A DNA stretch of 64,000 nt from Bacillus_BA fengqiuensis (GTDB lineage: Bacteria; Bacillota; Bacilli; Bacillales; Bacillaceae_H). How positions within the stretch are numbered: the first letter of the stretch is position 1; each line of letters begins with the position of its first letter. Where the stretch lies: the NCBI GenBank assembly GCA_030813035.1, contig JAUSTV010000007.1. One strand, given 5' to 3'. Position numbers and translations under genes: made by a program. Below the pieces are notes generated by a model, which saw only the letters and a program-made list of their open reading frames with translations, did no database searches and was not told the origin of the DNA. This document shows, piece by piece, positions 26,881 to 36,466 of this stretch.

Positions 26881-27450
26881 ATGTTGTTATCTAATGTAAT
26901 TCGTTGGCTTGGATTGTGTGCTGTATTGGGTGGTTTATGTAGGGCGTCGATGACTCCGTTAGAGTTAGCGTGGGGAGTGGACAATACAGTTGCTCTGCTC
27001 ATCGGTGGAATAACAGGATCCATTTTTATAATCCTCGGCACAGCAGGAATTTATCTTTATCAAGCGGAAAAAGCCGGTATACTGGGCTTTGTCGGGTTTA
27101 TTATGACTTCTTTGGGGAATGTAATTGTCTGTAGTATGGTATCAATTTCTCTTTTTGTAAACACTGCCTTAATGCAACCGCAAATATTGGAGCAAGACTT
27201 GCCAGGTCCTATTGGGCCTATCCGAATGGTTATGATGATTGGTATGAGCCTCGGTTATATTCTATTAGGCTTTGTTACATTGCGAGCTAAGATGTTGCCA
27301 AGTTGGGCCGGGTTTTTGATGATTCTTTTTGTCGTCTTACCTTTTATATCATTCTTAGGGGATTATCTTGCAGCAGTCTGGGGGCTTATCTATATCGGAC
27401 TTGGGTGGGCGGTTTGGTCCAAATCTGATGTACGTGAAAATAAGGTTTAA
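26881..27450 (+). CDS. Multi-pass membrane protein, unknown
   Basis: 189 residues with about six hydrophobic helices separated by short loops and a lysine-containing C-terminus. GGGGGTG precedes the ATG. No catalytic motif seen; family not recognised. It converges with the minus-strand gene at 27464. Confidence 0.75.
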   Translation: MLLSNVIRWLGLCAVLGGLCRASMTPLELAWGVDNTVALLIGGITGSIFIILGTAGIYLYQAEKAGILGFVGFIMTSLGNVIVCSMVSISLFVNTALMQPQILEQDLPGPIGPIRMVMMIGMSLGYILLGFVTLRAKMLPSWAGFLMILFVVLPFISFLGDYLAAVWGLIYIGLGWAVWSKSDVRENKV

Positions 27451-27463
27451 TAAAGTTATTAAT

Positions 27464-27832
27464 CTATTTATCATTATAGTAAAACAACTCGGTGCGAACA
27501 GCTATCCATTCATATGCAACGGAAAAAGCCGACCAAGCAGCTATATATAACCCTTTATCTGAAAACTTACCTTGAGAAGGGAAGAAGTTGAGAAATATGA
27601 TGTTTACGCAGGGATAAACAATAAAAACCACCCAAAGTGTAATCCAATCTACTCCCTCTGTAAAATATCCATATAAATGGTATTTAAACTCAAGGAAGAT
27701 GTCTGTTAGAAGCTGGAGAACTGCAGCAAATAGGGATGTAGAGTACATTTCCAATTTCGTTAAATGCTTAGGCATGAAATAGACGATTAAAGAGAACGCG
27801 AGAACGGAAATGAATAAGAAAAAGATAAGGAT
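27464..27832 (-). CDS. CBO0543-family membrane protein, start codon unclear
   Basis: Shares with the CBO0543 family the phrases YGYFTEGVDWITLW, YPCVNIIFLNFFP and SVAYEWIAVRTELFYYN; four helices. The canonical-start frame runs back to 28009 but its upstream part reads through a terminator-like inverted repeat (GAGGTTGG/CCAACCTC) and does not look coding. A strong AAGGAGGTG (27834-27842, minus) stands where the family N-terminus begins, yet no ATG/GTG/TTG follows in frame. Either a rare start (ATC) is used, or a frameshift separates it from ATG-initiated MDKYNPFKEV upstream. A better-formed paralogue is at 42543. Confidence 0.6.
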   Translation of the reverse strand: MLIFFLFISVLAFSLIVYFMPKHLTKLEMYSTSLFAAVLQLLTDIFLEFKYHLYGYFTEGVDWITLWVVFIVYPCVNIIFLNFFPSQGKFSDKGLYIAAWSAFSVAYEWIAVRTELFYYNDK

Positions 27833-28077
27833 ACACCTCCTTGAAGGGATTATATTTATCCATTTTATCCCGAATGATGAAAAATGTAAAAAGATGTCGA
27901 AATATAATAGAGGGGATAAATAGTACGGGAAAGGAGAATGACGGGGCCTTTCGGAGGTTGGTTCCAAAGATATGATTTTCATACTTTTTGAGCCAACCTC
28001 TTTTATCATTTCTGACGAGAAGATCCCACTTCAAACCGGAGCAATGCGTTAGTGAGCGAAGGTTAAGTGGGGGTAGT

Positions 28078-28278
28078 TCAATTGGATTCCATAGTGCGAT
28101 ATTTACTGTAAACGACAAAATCTCGAATATTTATAATAAACAAAAATAAACCTGCCGAGATTAAAAAGAAAGTAGAAATAAGACTGGAATCGGGATAACT
28201 GACATATGCGTTGAGAAGGGCCAAAAAGGCCATAAACAGCCCTATAAAAATCCTATAAAGATGTTGGTTGTTTTTCAT
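28078..28278 (-). CDS. Small two-helix membrane protein
   Basis: 66 residues with two hydrophobic helices (about 8-27 and 33-52) and AAAAGGAG before the ATG. Not recognised. Lies upstream of the CBO0543-like gene on the same strand. Confidence 0.6.
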   Translation of the reverse strand: MKNNQHLYRIFIGLFMAFLALLNAYVSYPDSSLISTFFLISAGLFLFIINIRDFVVYSKYRTMESN

Positions 28279-28995
28279 TATAAAGCTCCTTTTACAATTT
28301 TATCCATGTTGTTTTCTAGCCAAGGTTTTTCAACTTTTGATATTGAATGATAATTTGATCGAGTCTATCCTAAGATTAAAGATTTGCTGCATTAAGAGTT
28401 TTATTTTTTCGCCTGGAACTTGTTCATGTGCTATCATCATCCACCTCAGGTAATCAATTTTTATAATAAAGGTTTTGGAGACATGATGATGTCAGCTGGA
28501 GAGTTTGATTCCGCATTGACGGTCAAAAAAATCTCCATGGATAGAAGAATTTTTATGTAAATTATTGCTAGATATTCCAAAACCTCAACGATAATACCAC
28601 ACGGATTTTTTTATGGAAACATAGAAGTGAAAAGTAAAACAATTTCAAAAAGTCTTGCAAAATATTGCTATAGAAATTTTTCTGTAACATAAATAAATGG
28701 TTGGATGTCAGACTTTGTAGATAACCATTTTTTATTTTGAAAGAGGTTTAAACGGAGTAAAGAGAATTATATTACAGAAGTAATCTGTAATAAAATAAAA
28801 ATATTTTGACAATTATTCATTTGCGAAAGTTAAGAAGAAGGCAGTAGGGTAGAAGAGGAGGAATAACTGTTAAAACGTACACTTACGAAAACGGAAAGCG
28901 GATGTAATTAAACGTCTGGTAATTGCCGCCGATAAAAAGCTTTCAAACGCTTTTTTATTGGCAGCAGTCTGTATGTACGTCAGTTTCTTTTTCTT
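28279..28995. other. Gene-poor stretch
   Basis: About 720 bases without a convincing intact gene. On the minus strand, 28319-28373 encodes DRLDQIIIQYQKLKNL, resembling the C-terminal end of Spo0E-like phosphatases, with stop codons just before it: a likely remnant. Around 28925-28970 a hairpin CCGATAAAAAGC/GCTTTTTATTGG is seen. The stretch ends at element A copy 2. Confidence 0.5.
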
Positions 28996-29199
28996 ATAAA
29001 GGAAACTTCCATCAGTGGGGGGCTTTCATCCCCACTGATGGTTAGTTAGGCCTGCACGATGCGGGTCACACAGACGTTGCCGCAAGACGCGGCGGTGTCT
29101 CGTGTTCGGGCTTTTACGGACAGTTATCCCCCACTTAAACTTCTCTGATGACCCTAAATTTTGAAATGGGGGTCTTACTGCCCGTTAATGCGGGATAAA
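28996..29199 (-). repeat. TTTAT-associated structured element A, copy 2
   Basis: Minus-strand copy of the element at 21308, the longest of the three (about 200 bases). It is flanked by TTTAT on the left end, starts CCCGCATTAACGGGCAG and ends with hairpin CCATCAGTGGGG/CCCCCACTGATGG, GGAAGTTTCC and TTTAT. An extra internal hairpin (CCGCCGCGTCTTGCGGC) is absent from copy 1. Confidence 0.82.
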
Positions 29200-29261
29200 G
29201 GTAGGATGTAAATAAAAATACTTATAAATCAAGTATTTTGCTGCTTAACGTAAAATCTCTT

Positions 29262-30254
29262 TCAACTCGTGAACTCTTCAATGGAGAGGAATGCATCGAC
29301 TATTTCCGGATCAAAGTGTTCATTCTTTTGTGTTTCCAGAAACTCCAGAGCTTTTTCCGTTGCCCAGCCTTCTTTATAGGAACGGCGGCTTGTAAGAGCA
29401 TCAAATACGTCTACAACAGATACTATTCTGGCCTCTAAAGGAATTTCTTCCTGTTTGAGTTTGTTTGGATATCCTGTGCCATTCCATTTTTCATGATGGT
29501 AGAGGATAATATTTTCCGCCACTTTGTAACTTTCCTCTAAAAAATTGTCTTTTATCTTTGATGTGATTTTCTTGAGGATATCAAAACCGATTAAGGGATG
29601 AGTCTCAATAATCAGCCGTTCATACGAAGTTAAGGGACCGGGTTTGTACAAAATCCCTTCAGGTATGCCCGATTTCCCGATATCGTGTAAAATGCTTGAG
29701 TAAACGACATTCTTCATATAATCATCATGTAAATGAAGCTGCTTGCGCTCATTATAGGCATAGATTAATTTTTGGGTTAAATGGCGCACCCTTATTAAAT
29801 GTTCTTCAATACCGGGGTCTTGTATTTCGCACGAAATGGCGAGAACTTCAAGGATGGACTTTTTGGTCTTTTCCATTTGGATTTGAGGAACATACGTCCC
29901 GGCGTCCAATTGTTCCAATTCACGGAACATTCCTATATAGAAGGATCCCTCTCCTATGCTGATAGGGGTAATGGTAATGGAAGAATGCCATAACTCTCCG
30001 GATTTTTTCCTGTTGATAAAGATACCGGACCAAGGTTTTCCGTTATCCAATGTTTTTTTCATATTGAGGTATGTTTTTTCAGGGGTTAAATGGGATTTAA
30101 CGAACCCCGCTTTTTTGCCGGTCACAAAATGTTTATCATAGCCTGTTATGAGTTCATACTTTTGATTGACGTCTATTACAATATGATTGGAATCCGTTAT
30201 AATGACGGCATCTGCTAATTGCAAATAAGGATTGAATAAGTTTGGGTCATTCAT
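29262..30254 (-). CDS. PAS/HD-GYP domain protein, probable c-di-GMP phosphodiesterase
   Basis: 330 residues. An N-terminal PAS domain (about 10-115, VIDVNQKYELITGYDKHFVTGKK) is followed by an HD-GYP domain: ILHDIGKSGIP, HPLIG, YHHEKWNGTGYP and VVDVFDALTSRRSYK. The HD-GYP triad is present, with Asn in place of the frequent Asp before GTGYP. Expected to degrade cyclic di-GMP in response to a signal sensed by PAS. ATG 30254 follows AGAAGG. No transmembrane segment, so cytosolic. Confidence 0.9.
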   Translation of the reverse strand: MNDPNLFNPYLQLADAVIITDSNHIVIDVNQKYELITGYDKHFVTGKKAGFVKSHLTPEKTYLNMKKTLDNGKPWSGIFINRKKSGELWHSSITITPISIGEGSFYIGMFRELEQLDAGTYVPQIQMEKTKKSILEVLAISCEIQDPGIEEHLIRVRHLTQKLIYAYNERKQLHLHDDYMKNVVYSSILHDIGKSGIPEGILYKPGPLTSYERLIIETHPLIGFDILKKITSKIKDNFLEESYKVAENIILYHHEKWNGTGYPNKLKQEEIPLEARIVSVVDVFDALTSRRSYKEGWATEKALEFLETQKNEHFDPEIVDAFLSIEEFTS

Positions 30255-30651
30255 AAGCAACCTTCTTTTCTTTTTAAATAATTTGCTGTTATGTATATCA
30301 ATTTTTTCTCAACTTTAGTTTACAATAAAATATTACGTTTTTGTAAAATTATTGTAAACTTATTGTGAAGGAAATGACTTACAATCAAAGGAAATTCAAA
30401 AATGTTTATACTCGAAAGGTAAGAGGGTATCTTTTTAATAAATGAAAATGTGCGATAATAGAAAAGGATATTATGATTCTCATCCGTTCATAGGCATGTT
30501 TTAATTGGATAGTGCTAAATAAAGCGGTTATCCGTTCTCTTACAGAGAGAAGAAGGCATGAGCGATTGCAATTTTTAATAACTAGGTTGAATAGCTTATT
30601 AAAAAATGGGTATGATGAGATGATGGAAACAAAAAAAGAAAGTAGTGTTGC
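30255..30651. other. Intergenic stretch between the HD-GYP gene and miaA
   Basis: About 400 bases, AT-rich, holding the divergent promoters. A plus-strand open frame of about 60 codons overlapping the miaA start has no recognisable family and was not called. Confidence 0.5.
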
Positions 30652-31602
30652 ATGTTGGGAGAGAAACAAAAGCTGGTGGTGTTGATTGGTCCAACGGCTG
30701 TTGGGAAAACAAAATTAAGCATTAAGCTGGCGAAGGCATTGAATGCGGAAATTATTTCTGGTGATTCGATGCAAATTTATCGGGGAATGGATATTGGTAC
30801 AGCCAAAATTACGCAAGAAGAAATGGAGGGTGTGCCGCATCATTTGATCGATATTAAAAATCCCGATGAGTCGTTTTCGACAGCCGATTTTCAGCAGCTT
30901 GTCCGCGACAAAATAGAAGAAATTGCAGCGAGGGGACGCCTGCCGATGATTGTAGGTGGAACAGGCTTGTACATTCAGTCCGTCATCTATGATTACGAAT
31001 TTGCTGATAGAGAAAGTGAATCTTCCATCCGTGAGCGATTAGAGCGCGAGTCGGAAGAAAAGGGGATAGATGTTTTATATGAGCAATTAAAGCGAATTGA
31101 TCCTGTTAGTGCCGAAAAAATACATATTAACAACAAACGCCGTGTTATTAGGGCGCTTGAAGTGTATGAAACAACCGGTAAACCATTCAGTGAGCATATC
31201 GCATCACAACAGCAAACCCTTTTATATGATGTGGCGTTGGTGGGGTTAGTGATGGAGCGTGAGCAATTGTATGCCCGTATTAACGAACGTGTTGACATCA
31301 TGATGGAACAAGGGTTGTTGGAGGAAGTGAAAGGATTATACGAAAAGGGGATTCGCGACACGCAGTCGATTCAAGCGATTGGGTATAAAGAACTCTATCA
31401 ATATTTAGAAAATCGGGTAACATTAGATGAAGCAATAGAACAGTTAAAGCAAAACTCCAGGCGTTATGCGAAGCGCCAACTGACGTGGTTTCGCAATAAA
31501 ATGCCCGTCCAATGGTTCGATGTAAGCGACAGTTCGTCAGATGGAAAGTTCCATGAAATTTTTACATACATTGCAGGAAAGATTCGTCTAGAAGCGAATT
31601 AG
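30652..31602 (+). CDS. miaA: tRNA dimethylallyltransferase
   Basis: Transfers the dimethylallyl group to A37 of tRNAs reading UNN codons, the substrate of MiaB. 316 residues. P-loop GPTAVGKTKLS, SGDSMQIYRGMDIGTAK, HHLIDI and GGTGLYIQS motifs are all present. The ATG at 30652 matches the family N-terminus but has a poor ribosome site. hfq follows by 32 bases. Confidence 0.97.
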   Translation: MLGEKQKLVVLIGPTAVGKTKLSIKLAKALNAEIISGDSMQIYRGMDIGTAKITQEEMEGVPHHLIDIKNPDESFSTADFQQLVRDKIEEIAARGRLPMIVGGTGLYIQSVIYDYEFADRESESSIRERLERESEEKGIDVLYEQLKRIDPVSAEKIHINNKRRVIRALEVYETTGKPFSEHIASQQQTLLYDVALVGLVMEREQLYARINERVDIMMEQGLLEEVKGLYEKGIRDTQSIQAIGYKELYQYLENRVTLDEAIEQLKQNSRRYAKRQLTWFRNKMPVQWFDVSDSSSDGKFHEIFTYIAGKIRLEAN

Positions 31603-31634
31603 TATGACGATAGAGAAAAAGAGGAGGCCGACCG

Positions 31635-31859
31635 ATGAAACAATCGATTAACATTCAAGACCAATTTTTAAATCAATGTCGTAAGGACAATGTCTATGCA
31701 ACAGTATTCTTACTTAACGGTTTTCAGTTAAGAGGATTAATTAAAGGATTTGACAATTTCACAGTGCTGTTAGAATCTGAAGGCAAGCAGCAGTTAATTT
31801 ATAAACATGCGATTTCTACATTCGTGCCCACGAAAAATATTACGGTCGAATTGGAATAG
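31635..31859 (+). CDS. hfq: RNA chaperone Hfq
   Basis: 74-residue Sm-like hexameric RNA-binding protein. Sm1 and Sm2 motifs are clear (DQFLNQCRKDNVYATVFLLNG and YKHAIST). GAGGAGG precedes the ATG. miaA-hfq is a classic pair. Confidence 0.97.
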   Translation: MKQSINIQDQFLNQCRKDNVYATVFLLNGFQLRGLIKGFDNFTVLLESEGKQQLIYKHAISTFVPTKNITVELE

Positions 31860-31869
31860 AAAGCGATAC

Positions 31870-31908
31870 AAAAAGGATCCCGTCCAATATGCGAGATCCT
31901 TTTTTTGG
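31870..31908 (+). terminator. Terminator after hfq
   Basis: AAAAAGGATC/GATCCTTTTTTT hairpin. Confidence 0.85.
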
Positions 31909-32072
31909 TTCTGGAACATTCTTATACATATCCATGAATCCTTTTATCATACAATGTAAAGATAACCTATGGTTAAATTCCCCCTTGATGTAAAAGAGTT
32001 CAATAGATCAGTGAATCATCCGCAGCGACTTTCACCTGACGTATAGAAGGATAGTAGGAGAATGAGAGGTGA

Positions 32073-33041
32073 ATGCTTTTGGAACGGCCCATTACGTTAA
32101 AAAACAACGGGCAAATCAATATCGTCCTCAATAATGAAAGTAAAAAGGAAAAAAAGATATCGACGACCATCGTTTCCTCTTCGATAAAAAAGGAAGAGTC
32201 CATTCAGCATGAAGCCCTCAAGGAAATTGAAAAAGAGTTGAGTACACTCGTTGGACTAGAAGAAATGAAGAAGACGATACGGGAAATTTATGCCTGGCTG
32301 TATGTGAATAAAAAGCGGGAAGAGGAAGGATTGAAAACAGGAAAGCAAGTGTTGCATATGATGTTCAAAGGCAATCCGGGTACTGGAAAAACAACGGTCG
32401 CACGGTTGTTGGGAAAGCTGTTTTTAAACATGAATGTCCTCTCAAAAGGCCATTTAATTGAGGCCGAGCGTGCAGACCTGGTAGGCGAATATATTGGCCA
32501 TACGGCGCAAAAAACGAGAGATCTTATTAAAAAGGCATTAGGCGGCATTTTATTTATCGATGAAGCATATTCGCTGGCAAGAGGCGGGGAAAAGGATTTT
32601 GGCAAAGAGGCGATTGATACACTTGTCAAACATATGGAAGATAAAGGGAATGAATTTGTTTTAATATTAGCTGGCTACTCAAGGGAAATGGATCAATTTT
32701 TATCTTTGAATCCAGGCCTGCAGTCACGGTTTCCCCTTGTCATTGATTTTCCTGATTATACGGTCAATCAGCTTATGGAAATTTCTGGGCTTATGCTAAA
32801 AGAAAGAGAGTATGCTCTGTCAAAAGAAGCGGAGTGGAAACTGCGTGATCACCTTACCATGGTTAAAAACCAAATGCCTTTTACATTCAGCAATGGGCGA
32901 TATATCCGAAACATCATCGAGAAGGGGATTCGGACTCAGGCGATGCGTTTGCTCATGAACGAATCTTATAGGAGAGAAGATTTGCTTGTCATTAAAAGCA
33001 TTGATTTAATCTTAGGCGACTCGTTTGGGAAATCGAATTAA
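32073..33041 (+). CDS. spoVK: Stage V sporulation protein K, AAA ATPase
   Basis: CbxX/CfqX-type AAA+ ATPase, 322 residues, required for spore maturation in the mother cell. Walker A GNPGTGKTTVARLLG, Walker B GGILFIDEAYSL, sensor and arginine-finger region (NPGLQSRFPLVIDF). A short charged N-terminal extension precedes the AAA core. GAGAGGTG lies before the ATG. Conserved position after hfq. Confidence 0.95.
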   Translation: MLLERPITLKNNGQINIVLNNESKKEKKISTTIVSSSIKKEESIQHEALKEIEKELSTLVGLEEMKKTIREIYAWLYVNKKREEEGLKTGKQVLHMMFKGNPGTGKTTVARLLGKLFLNMNVLSKGHLIEAERADLVGEYIGHTAQKTRDLIKKALGGILFIDEAYSLARGGEKDFGKEAIDTLVKHMEDKGNEFVLILAGYSREMDQFLSLNPGLQSRFPLVIDFPDYTVNQLMEISGLMLKEREYALSKEAEWKLRDHLTMVKNQMPFTFSNGRYIRNIIEKGIRTQAMRLLMNESYRREDLLVIKSIDLILGDSFGKSN

Positions 33042-33047
33042 AAAAAG

Positions 33048-33097
33048 CGGGGACATGTCGAAGGGGAATCCCCCATCCGATATGTCCCTATTTTTTA
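33048..33097. terminator. Bidirectional terminator between spoVK and TRIC gene
   Basis: GGGACAT-TCG-GGG pairs with CCC-CGA-ATGTCCC, with A runs on one side and T runs on the other, serving two convergent genes. Confidence 0.8.
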
Positions 33098-33718
33098 TAG
33101 AGAAGTATTTCTTTTGTTAACACCGAGTGATTTAATTGGCAGACTCCAATTATACATATATGAACACATGCGCAGCACCACAATGACGACGCAGAGAGAA
33201 TACAGTTCAAACGGGGATTTCACGATTCCTAGTCCTACTGCCGCCCCTGCAATAATCGCCCATACGGCATAAATCTCTTCTTTTAACACAGTTGGTTTTC
33301 GCCCTGCCAGCACATCGCGAATCATTCCGCCGCCGCTTCCAGTGAGCACTGCCGCCACAATGGCTGCACTTAAAGGAAGCCCCATTTTAGCAGCGAACAA
33401 TGCACCTTGAACGGCGAAAGCTGCTAACCCGATGGCATCGAAAAAATTCCCCCATTTTTTCCAATGCTTCAATAAATTATTCGGAAACAAAAAAACGGCT
33501 GTCATCGATAAGATGGCAATTTGAAATAATAATTCTTGTTCCCAAAGAGCAGAAATTGGTACCCCAATCAATACATTTCGAATAGCTCCGCCTCCAAATG
33601 CAGTTACGATCCCGAGTATATACACTCCCAAAATATCATATTCCTCTTCCATCGCAACAATGGCGCCGCTGACAGCAAAAGCAATCGTTCCAATGATGCT
33701 CAAAACATCCCAAGTCAT
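33095..33718 (-). CDS. TRIC-type cation channel (UPF0126) membrane protein
   Basis: 207 residues with seven hydrophobic helices arranged as two repeats, each with a glycine-rich loop (TAFGGGAIRNVLIG and TGSGGGMIRDVLAGRKP), the hallmark of UPF0126, whose members are trimeric intracellular cation-type channels. B. subtilis YvgT is a member. AAGGGGT precedes the ATG. Convergent with spoVK. Confidence 0.9.
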   Translation of the reverse strand: MTWDVLSIIGTIAFAVSGAIVAMEEEYDILGVYILGIVTAFGGGAIRNVLIGVPISALWEQELLFQIAILSMTAVFLFPNNLLKHWKKWGNFFDAIGLAAFAVQGALFAAKMGLPLSAAIVAAVLTGSGGGMIRDVLAGRKPTVLKEEIYAVWAIIAGAAVGLGIVKSPFELYSLCVVIVVLRMCSYMYNWSLPIKSLGVNKRNTSL

Positions 33719-33904
33719 GGCTCATACCCCTTATGTCGAATAATATATGTAAACCATCTCAAATTTTAAAGAGATTATGCATGAATTTCAATCTTTTTTT
33801 TTCAGGAAAAAAGCCCGCAGAACTAAACGTTTGTGGAGAATTCATTTTCTTTTTGGTATGATAGGGATAGTTTGCCACTCTTATAGTAAAGGAAGGAATT
33901 TTAT

Positions 33905-35167
33905 TTGGTCATTGAACTGAAAAAAGAAAAAGAAACAGCCATTTTAGTAGGGTGTCAATTGAATCAGCTTGACGATTTGCGGTTTGAATATTCAATGGAT
34001 GAACTAGCGTCTTTAACCGAAACGGCCCAGGCGGAAGTGCTTGTCAGGACGTCGCAAAAGCGTGACAGGGTTCATCCTTCTACATATATCGGAAAAGGAA
34101 AGGTAGAAGAACTTATTCAATTGGAAGAAGAGCTTGAACCTGACCTCATTATTTTTAATGACGAGCTATCACCGAGTCAGATTCGAAACCTATCAGATAA
34201 ATTGGAGGCTCGCATCATTGATCGTACTCAGCTCATATTGGACATTTTTGCACAGCGTGCCCAAACAAGAGAAGGGAAGCTGCAAGTCGAGCTGGCTCAG
34301 CTGGAGTATTTATTGCCGCGATTAGTCGGACAAGGAACAGCGCTTTCGCGTCTCGGAGGCGGAATCGGAACGAGAGGGCCCGGTGAGACGAAGCTGGAAA
34401 GCGATCGCCGCCACATCCGCCGCCGTGTGGATGAAATTAAAAATCAGCTGAAAACAATTGTCCAGCACCGTGAACGCTATCGTGAGCGCCGAAAGCGAAA
34501 TTACACGTTCCAGGTGGCAATTGTAGGATATACGAATGCGGGGAAATCCACTTTGTTTAATCGCTTGACGGCTGCAGGAATATATGAGGAAAATCAGCTG
34601 TTTGCCACTCTAGATCCGACGACAAGAAAATATGTGCTCCCATGCGGCTATCACGTATTGCTGACAGACACCGTCGGTTTTATTCAAGATTTGCCGACCA
34701 CTCTTGTTGCGGCATTCCGCTCGACTTTGGAAGAAGTAAGAGAAGCCGATTTTATCTTGCATGTCGTTGATTCAGGAAATCAAGATTACTTCAATCACGA
34801 AAAAACGGTTCACAAGCTTTTGGATGAATTGGAAGTGTCGTCGACGCCAATGCTTACGGTTTACAATAAACAAGATATTCAACATGCCGACTTTGTGCCG
34901 ACAACGAACCAGTCGCTTTCCATGAGCGCGTTAAAAAGTATGGATTTAAAGAAACTCGGAATGACGCTTGAACATTATATGAAGCAAAATATGGAACGTT
35001 ACGATTTACTCGTTCCAGCCGATGAGGGAAAATTGCTCGCTGCCTTAAAGGGTGAGACTATTATTGATTTCATTCAATTCGATGAAGAAAAAAACCTTTA
35101 TGTGTGCCAAGGGTATGTCGATGAGAACCATCCGATTTTTTCGCAGCTAAGAGAGTATGACAATTAA
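33905..35167 (+). CDS. hflX: GTPase HflX
   Basis: Ribosome-associated GTPase (ribosome rescue under stress), 420 residues. HflX N-terminal domain with the signature GGIGTRGPGETKLE, then G1 GYTNAGKST, G3 DTVGF, G4 NKQD. TTG start with AGGAAGG upstream. Only 12 bases before ynbB, so one operon; both follow hfq/spoVK as in B. subtilis. Confidence 0.95.
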   Translation: MVIELKKEKETAILVGCQLNQLDDLRFEYSMDELASLTETAQAEVLVRTSQKRDRVHPSTYIGKGKVEELIQLEEELEPDLIIFNDELSPSQIRNLSDKLEARIIDRTQLILDIFAQRAQTREGKLQVELAQLEYLLPRLVGQGTALSRLGGGIGTRGPGETKLESDRRHIRRRVDEIKNQLKTIVQHRERYRERRKRNYTFQVAIVGYTNAGKSTLFNRLTAAGIYEENQLFATLDPTTRKYVLPCGYHVLLTDTVGFIQDLPTTLVAAFRSTLEEVREADFILHVVDSGNQDYFNHEKTVHKLLDELEVSSTPMLTVYNKQDIQHADFVPTTNQSLSMSALKSMDLKKLGMTLEHYMKQNMERYDLLVPADEGKLLAALKGETIIDFIQFDEEKNLYVCQGYVDENHPIFSQLREYDN

Positions 35168-35179
35168 AGGAGATATAAC

Positions 35180-36466
35180 ATGTTTGACCAGTTAAAAAAC
35201 GGGGAAGCCATTGCAGCCGTAGCTAAAGAAGTGCAAATGCAAATTAAAGGTGTACATGATCAAATTGATGAAGTAATCGAAACCAATCAATTTCGTGTGC
35301 TCAAAAGTTTTCAGCAAAACAAGGTAAGCGATTCACATTTTAATCCTTCTACCGGATACGGATATGATGATGCGGGGCGCGATACTCTTGAGAAGGTGTA
35401 TGCTGATGTATTTGGAGCAGAGAGCTGCCTTGTTCGCCCTCAAATCATTTCAGGGACGCATGCCATCGGAATCTCATTGTTTGGCGTTCTGCGCCCGGGT
35501 GACGAGTTGCTTTATATTACGGGAAAGCCGTACGATACATTAGAAGAAATTGTGGGCATTCGCGGATCGGGTGTGGGGTCGCTGCGTGAGTTCAATATTA
35601 GTTATCGTGCAGTCGATTTAACGAAGCAAGGGCGAGTGGATTACGAAGCCGTAAGGGCAGCGATTCATGAACATACAAAAATGATCGGAATCCAGCGTTC
35701 GAAGGGATATGGGGTTCGTCCGTCCTATACGGTAGCAGAAATTGCAGATATGATTCAATTCGTCAAGTCCATTAAACCCGATGTGGTTGTGTTCGTCGAC
35801 AACTGCTACGGGGAGTTTGTGGAAGTGGAGGAGCCCACTCACGTAGGAGCTGATTTAATGGCTGGTTCGCTCATTAAAAACCCGGGGGGCGGCTTAGCGA
35901 AAATCGGTGGGTATATAGCGGGGAAGAAAGAGTTAGTGGAAGCCTGTTCTTATCGTATGACGACTCCAGGAATCGGAGCTGAAGCAGGGGCTACCCTCTA
36001 CAGTTTACAAGAAATGTACCAGGGATTTTTCTTGGCTCCTCATGTTGTGGGCCAGGCTTTAAAGGGAGCGGTCTTTACATCAGCCATGCTGGAGAGAATC
36101 GGCTTGAATACGGAACCGAAATGGAATGATAAGCGAACAGACTTAATTCAATCCGTTCAGTTTGATGACCGTGACAAAATGGTCACATTTTGCCAGGCGA
36201 TTCAATATGCTTCTCCCGTCAATTCACATGTGACGGCGTACCCGGCCTATATGCCAGGATATGAAGATGATGTCATTATGGCGGCAGGGACATTTGTTCA
36301 AGGAGCCAGTCTTGAACTGACAGCAGATGGGCCTGTTCGCCCGCCGTATGTAGCTTACGTTCAAGGTGGCTTAACATACGCGCATGTAAAAGTCGCCATT
36401 TGTTCAGCGATTGATCGTTTAATCGAAAACCGGTTGATTCGTTTATCCCGCATTAACGGGCAGTAA
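35180..36466 (+). CDS. ynbB: PLP-dependent protein YnbB (aluminium-resistance family)
   Basis: Cys/Met-metabolism type PLP enzyme, 428 residues. PLP lysine region is AGSLIKNPGGGLAKIGGYIAG; FVDNCYGEF holds the PLP-binding aspartate. The true substrate is unknown. AAAGGAG lies before the ATG. Its last residues and stop (SRINGQ-stop, from about 36447) are coded by the left end of repeated element A copy 3, which has inserted into the gene end; the ancestral C-terminus must have differed slightly. Confidence 0.93.
   Translation: MFDQLKNGEAIAAVAKEVQMQIKGVHDQIDEVIETNQFRVLKSFQQNKVSDSHFNPSTGYGYDDAGRDTLEKVYADVFGAESCLVRPQIISGTHAIGISLFGVLRPGDELLYITGKPYDTLEEIVGIRGSGVGSLREFNISYRAVDLTKQGRVDYEAVRAAIHEHTKMIGIQRSKGYGVRPSYTVAEIADMIQFVKSIKPDVVVFVDNCYGEFVEVEEPTHVGADLMAGSLIKNPGGGLAKIGGYIAGKKELVEACSYRMTTPGIGAEAGATLYSLQEMYQGFFLAPHVVGQALKGAVFTSAMLERIGLNTEPKWNDKRTDLIQSVQFDDRDKMVTFCQAIQYASPVNSHVTAYPAYMPGYEDDVIMAAGTFVQGASLELTADGPVRPPYVAYVQGGLTYAHVKVAICSAIDRLIENRLIRLSRINGQ

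Noticed and set aside
28483..28560. 25-codon ORF starting MMMSAGEF
   Set aside because: GGAG is too close to the ATG and the peptide shows no features; length gives no support.
30490..30705. Open frame of about 60 codons overlapping the miaA start
   Set aside because: No recognisable family or clear ribosome site, and it would overlap the well-conserved miaA start.
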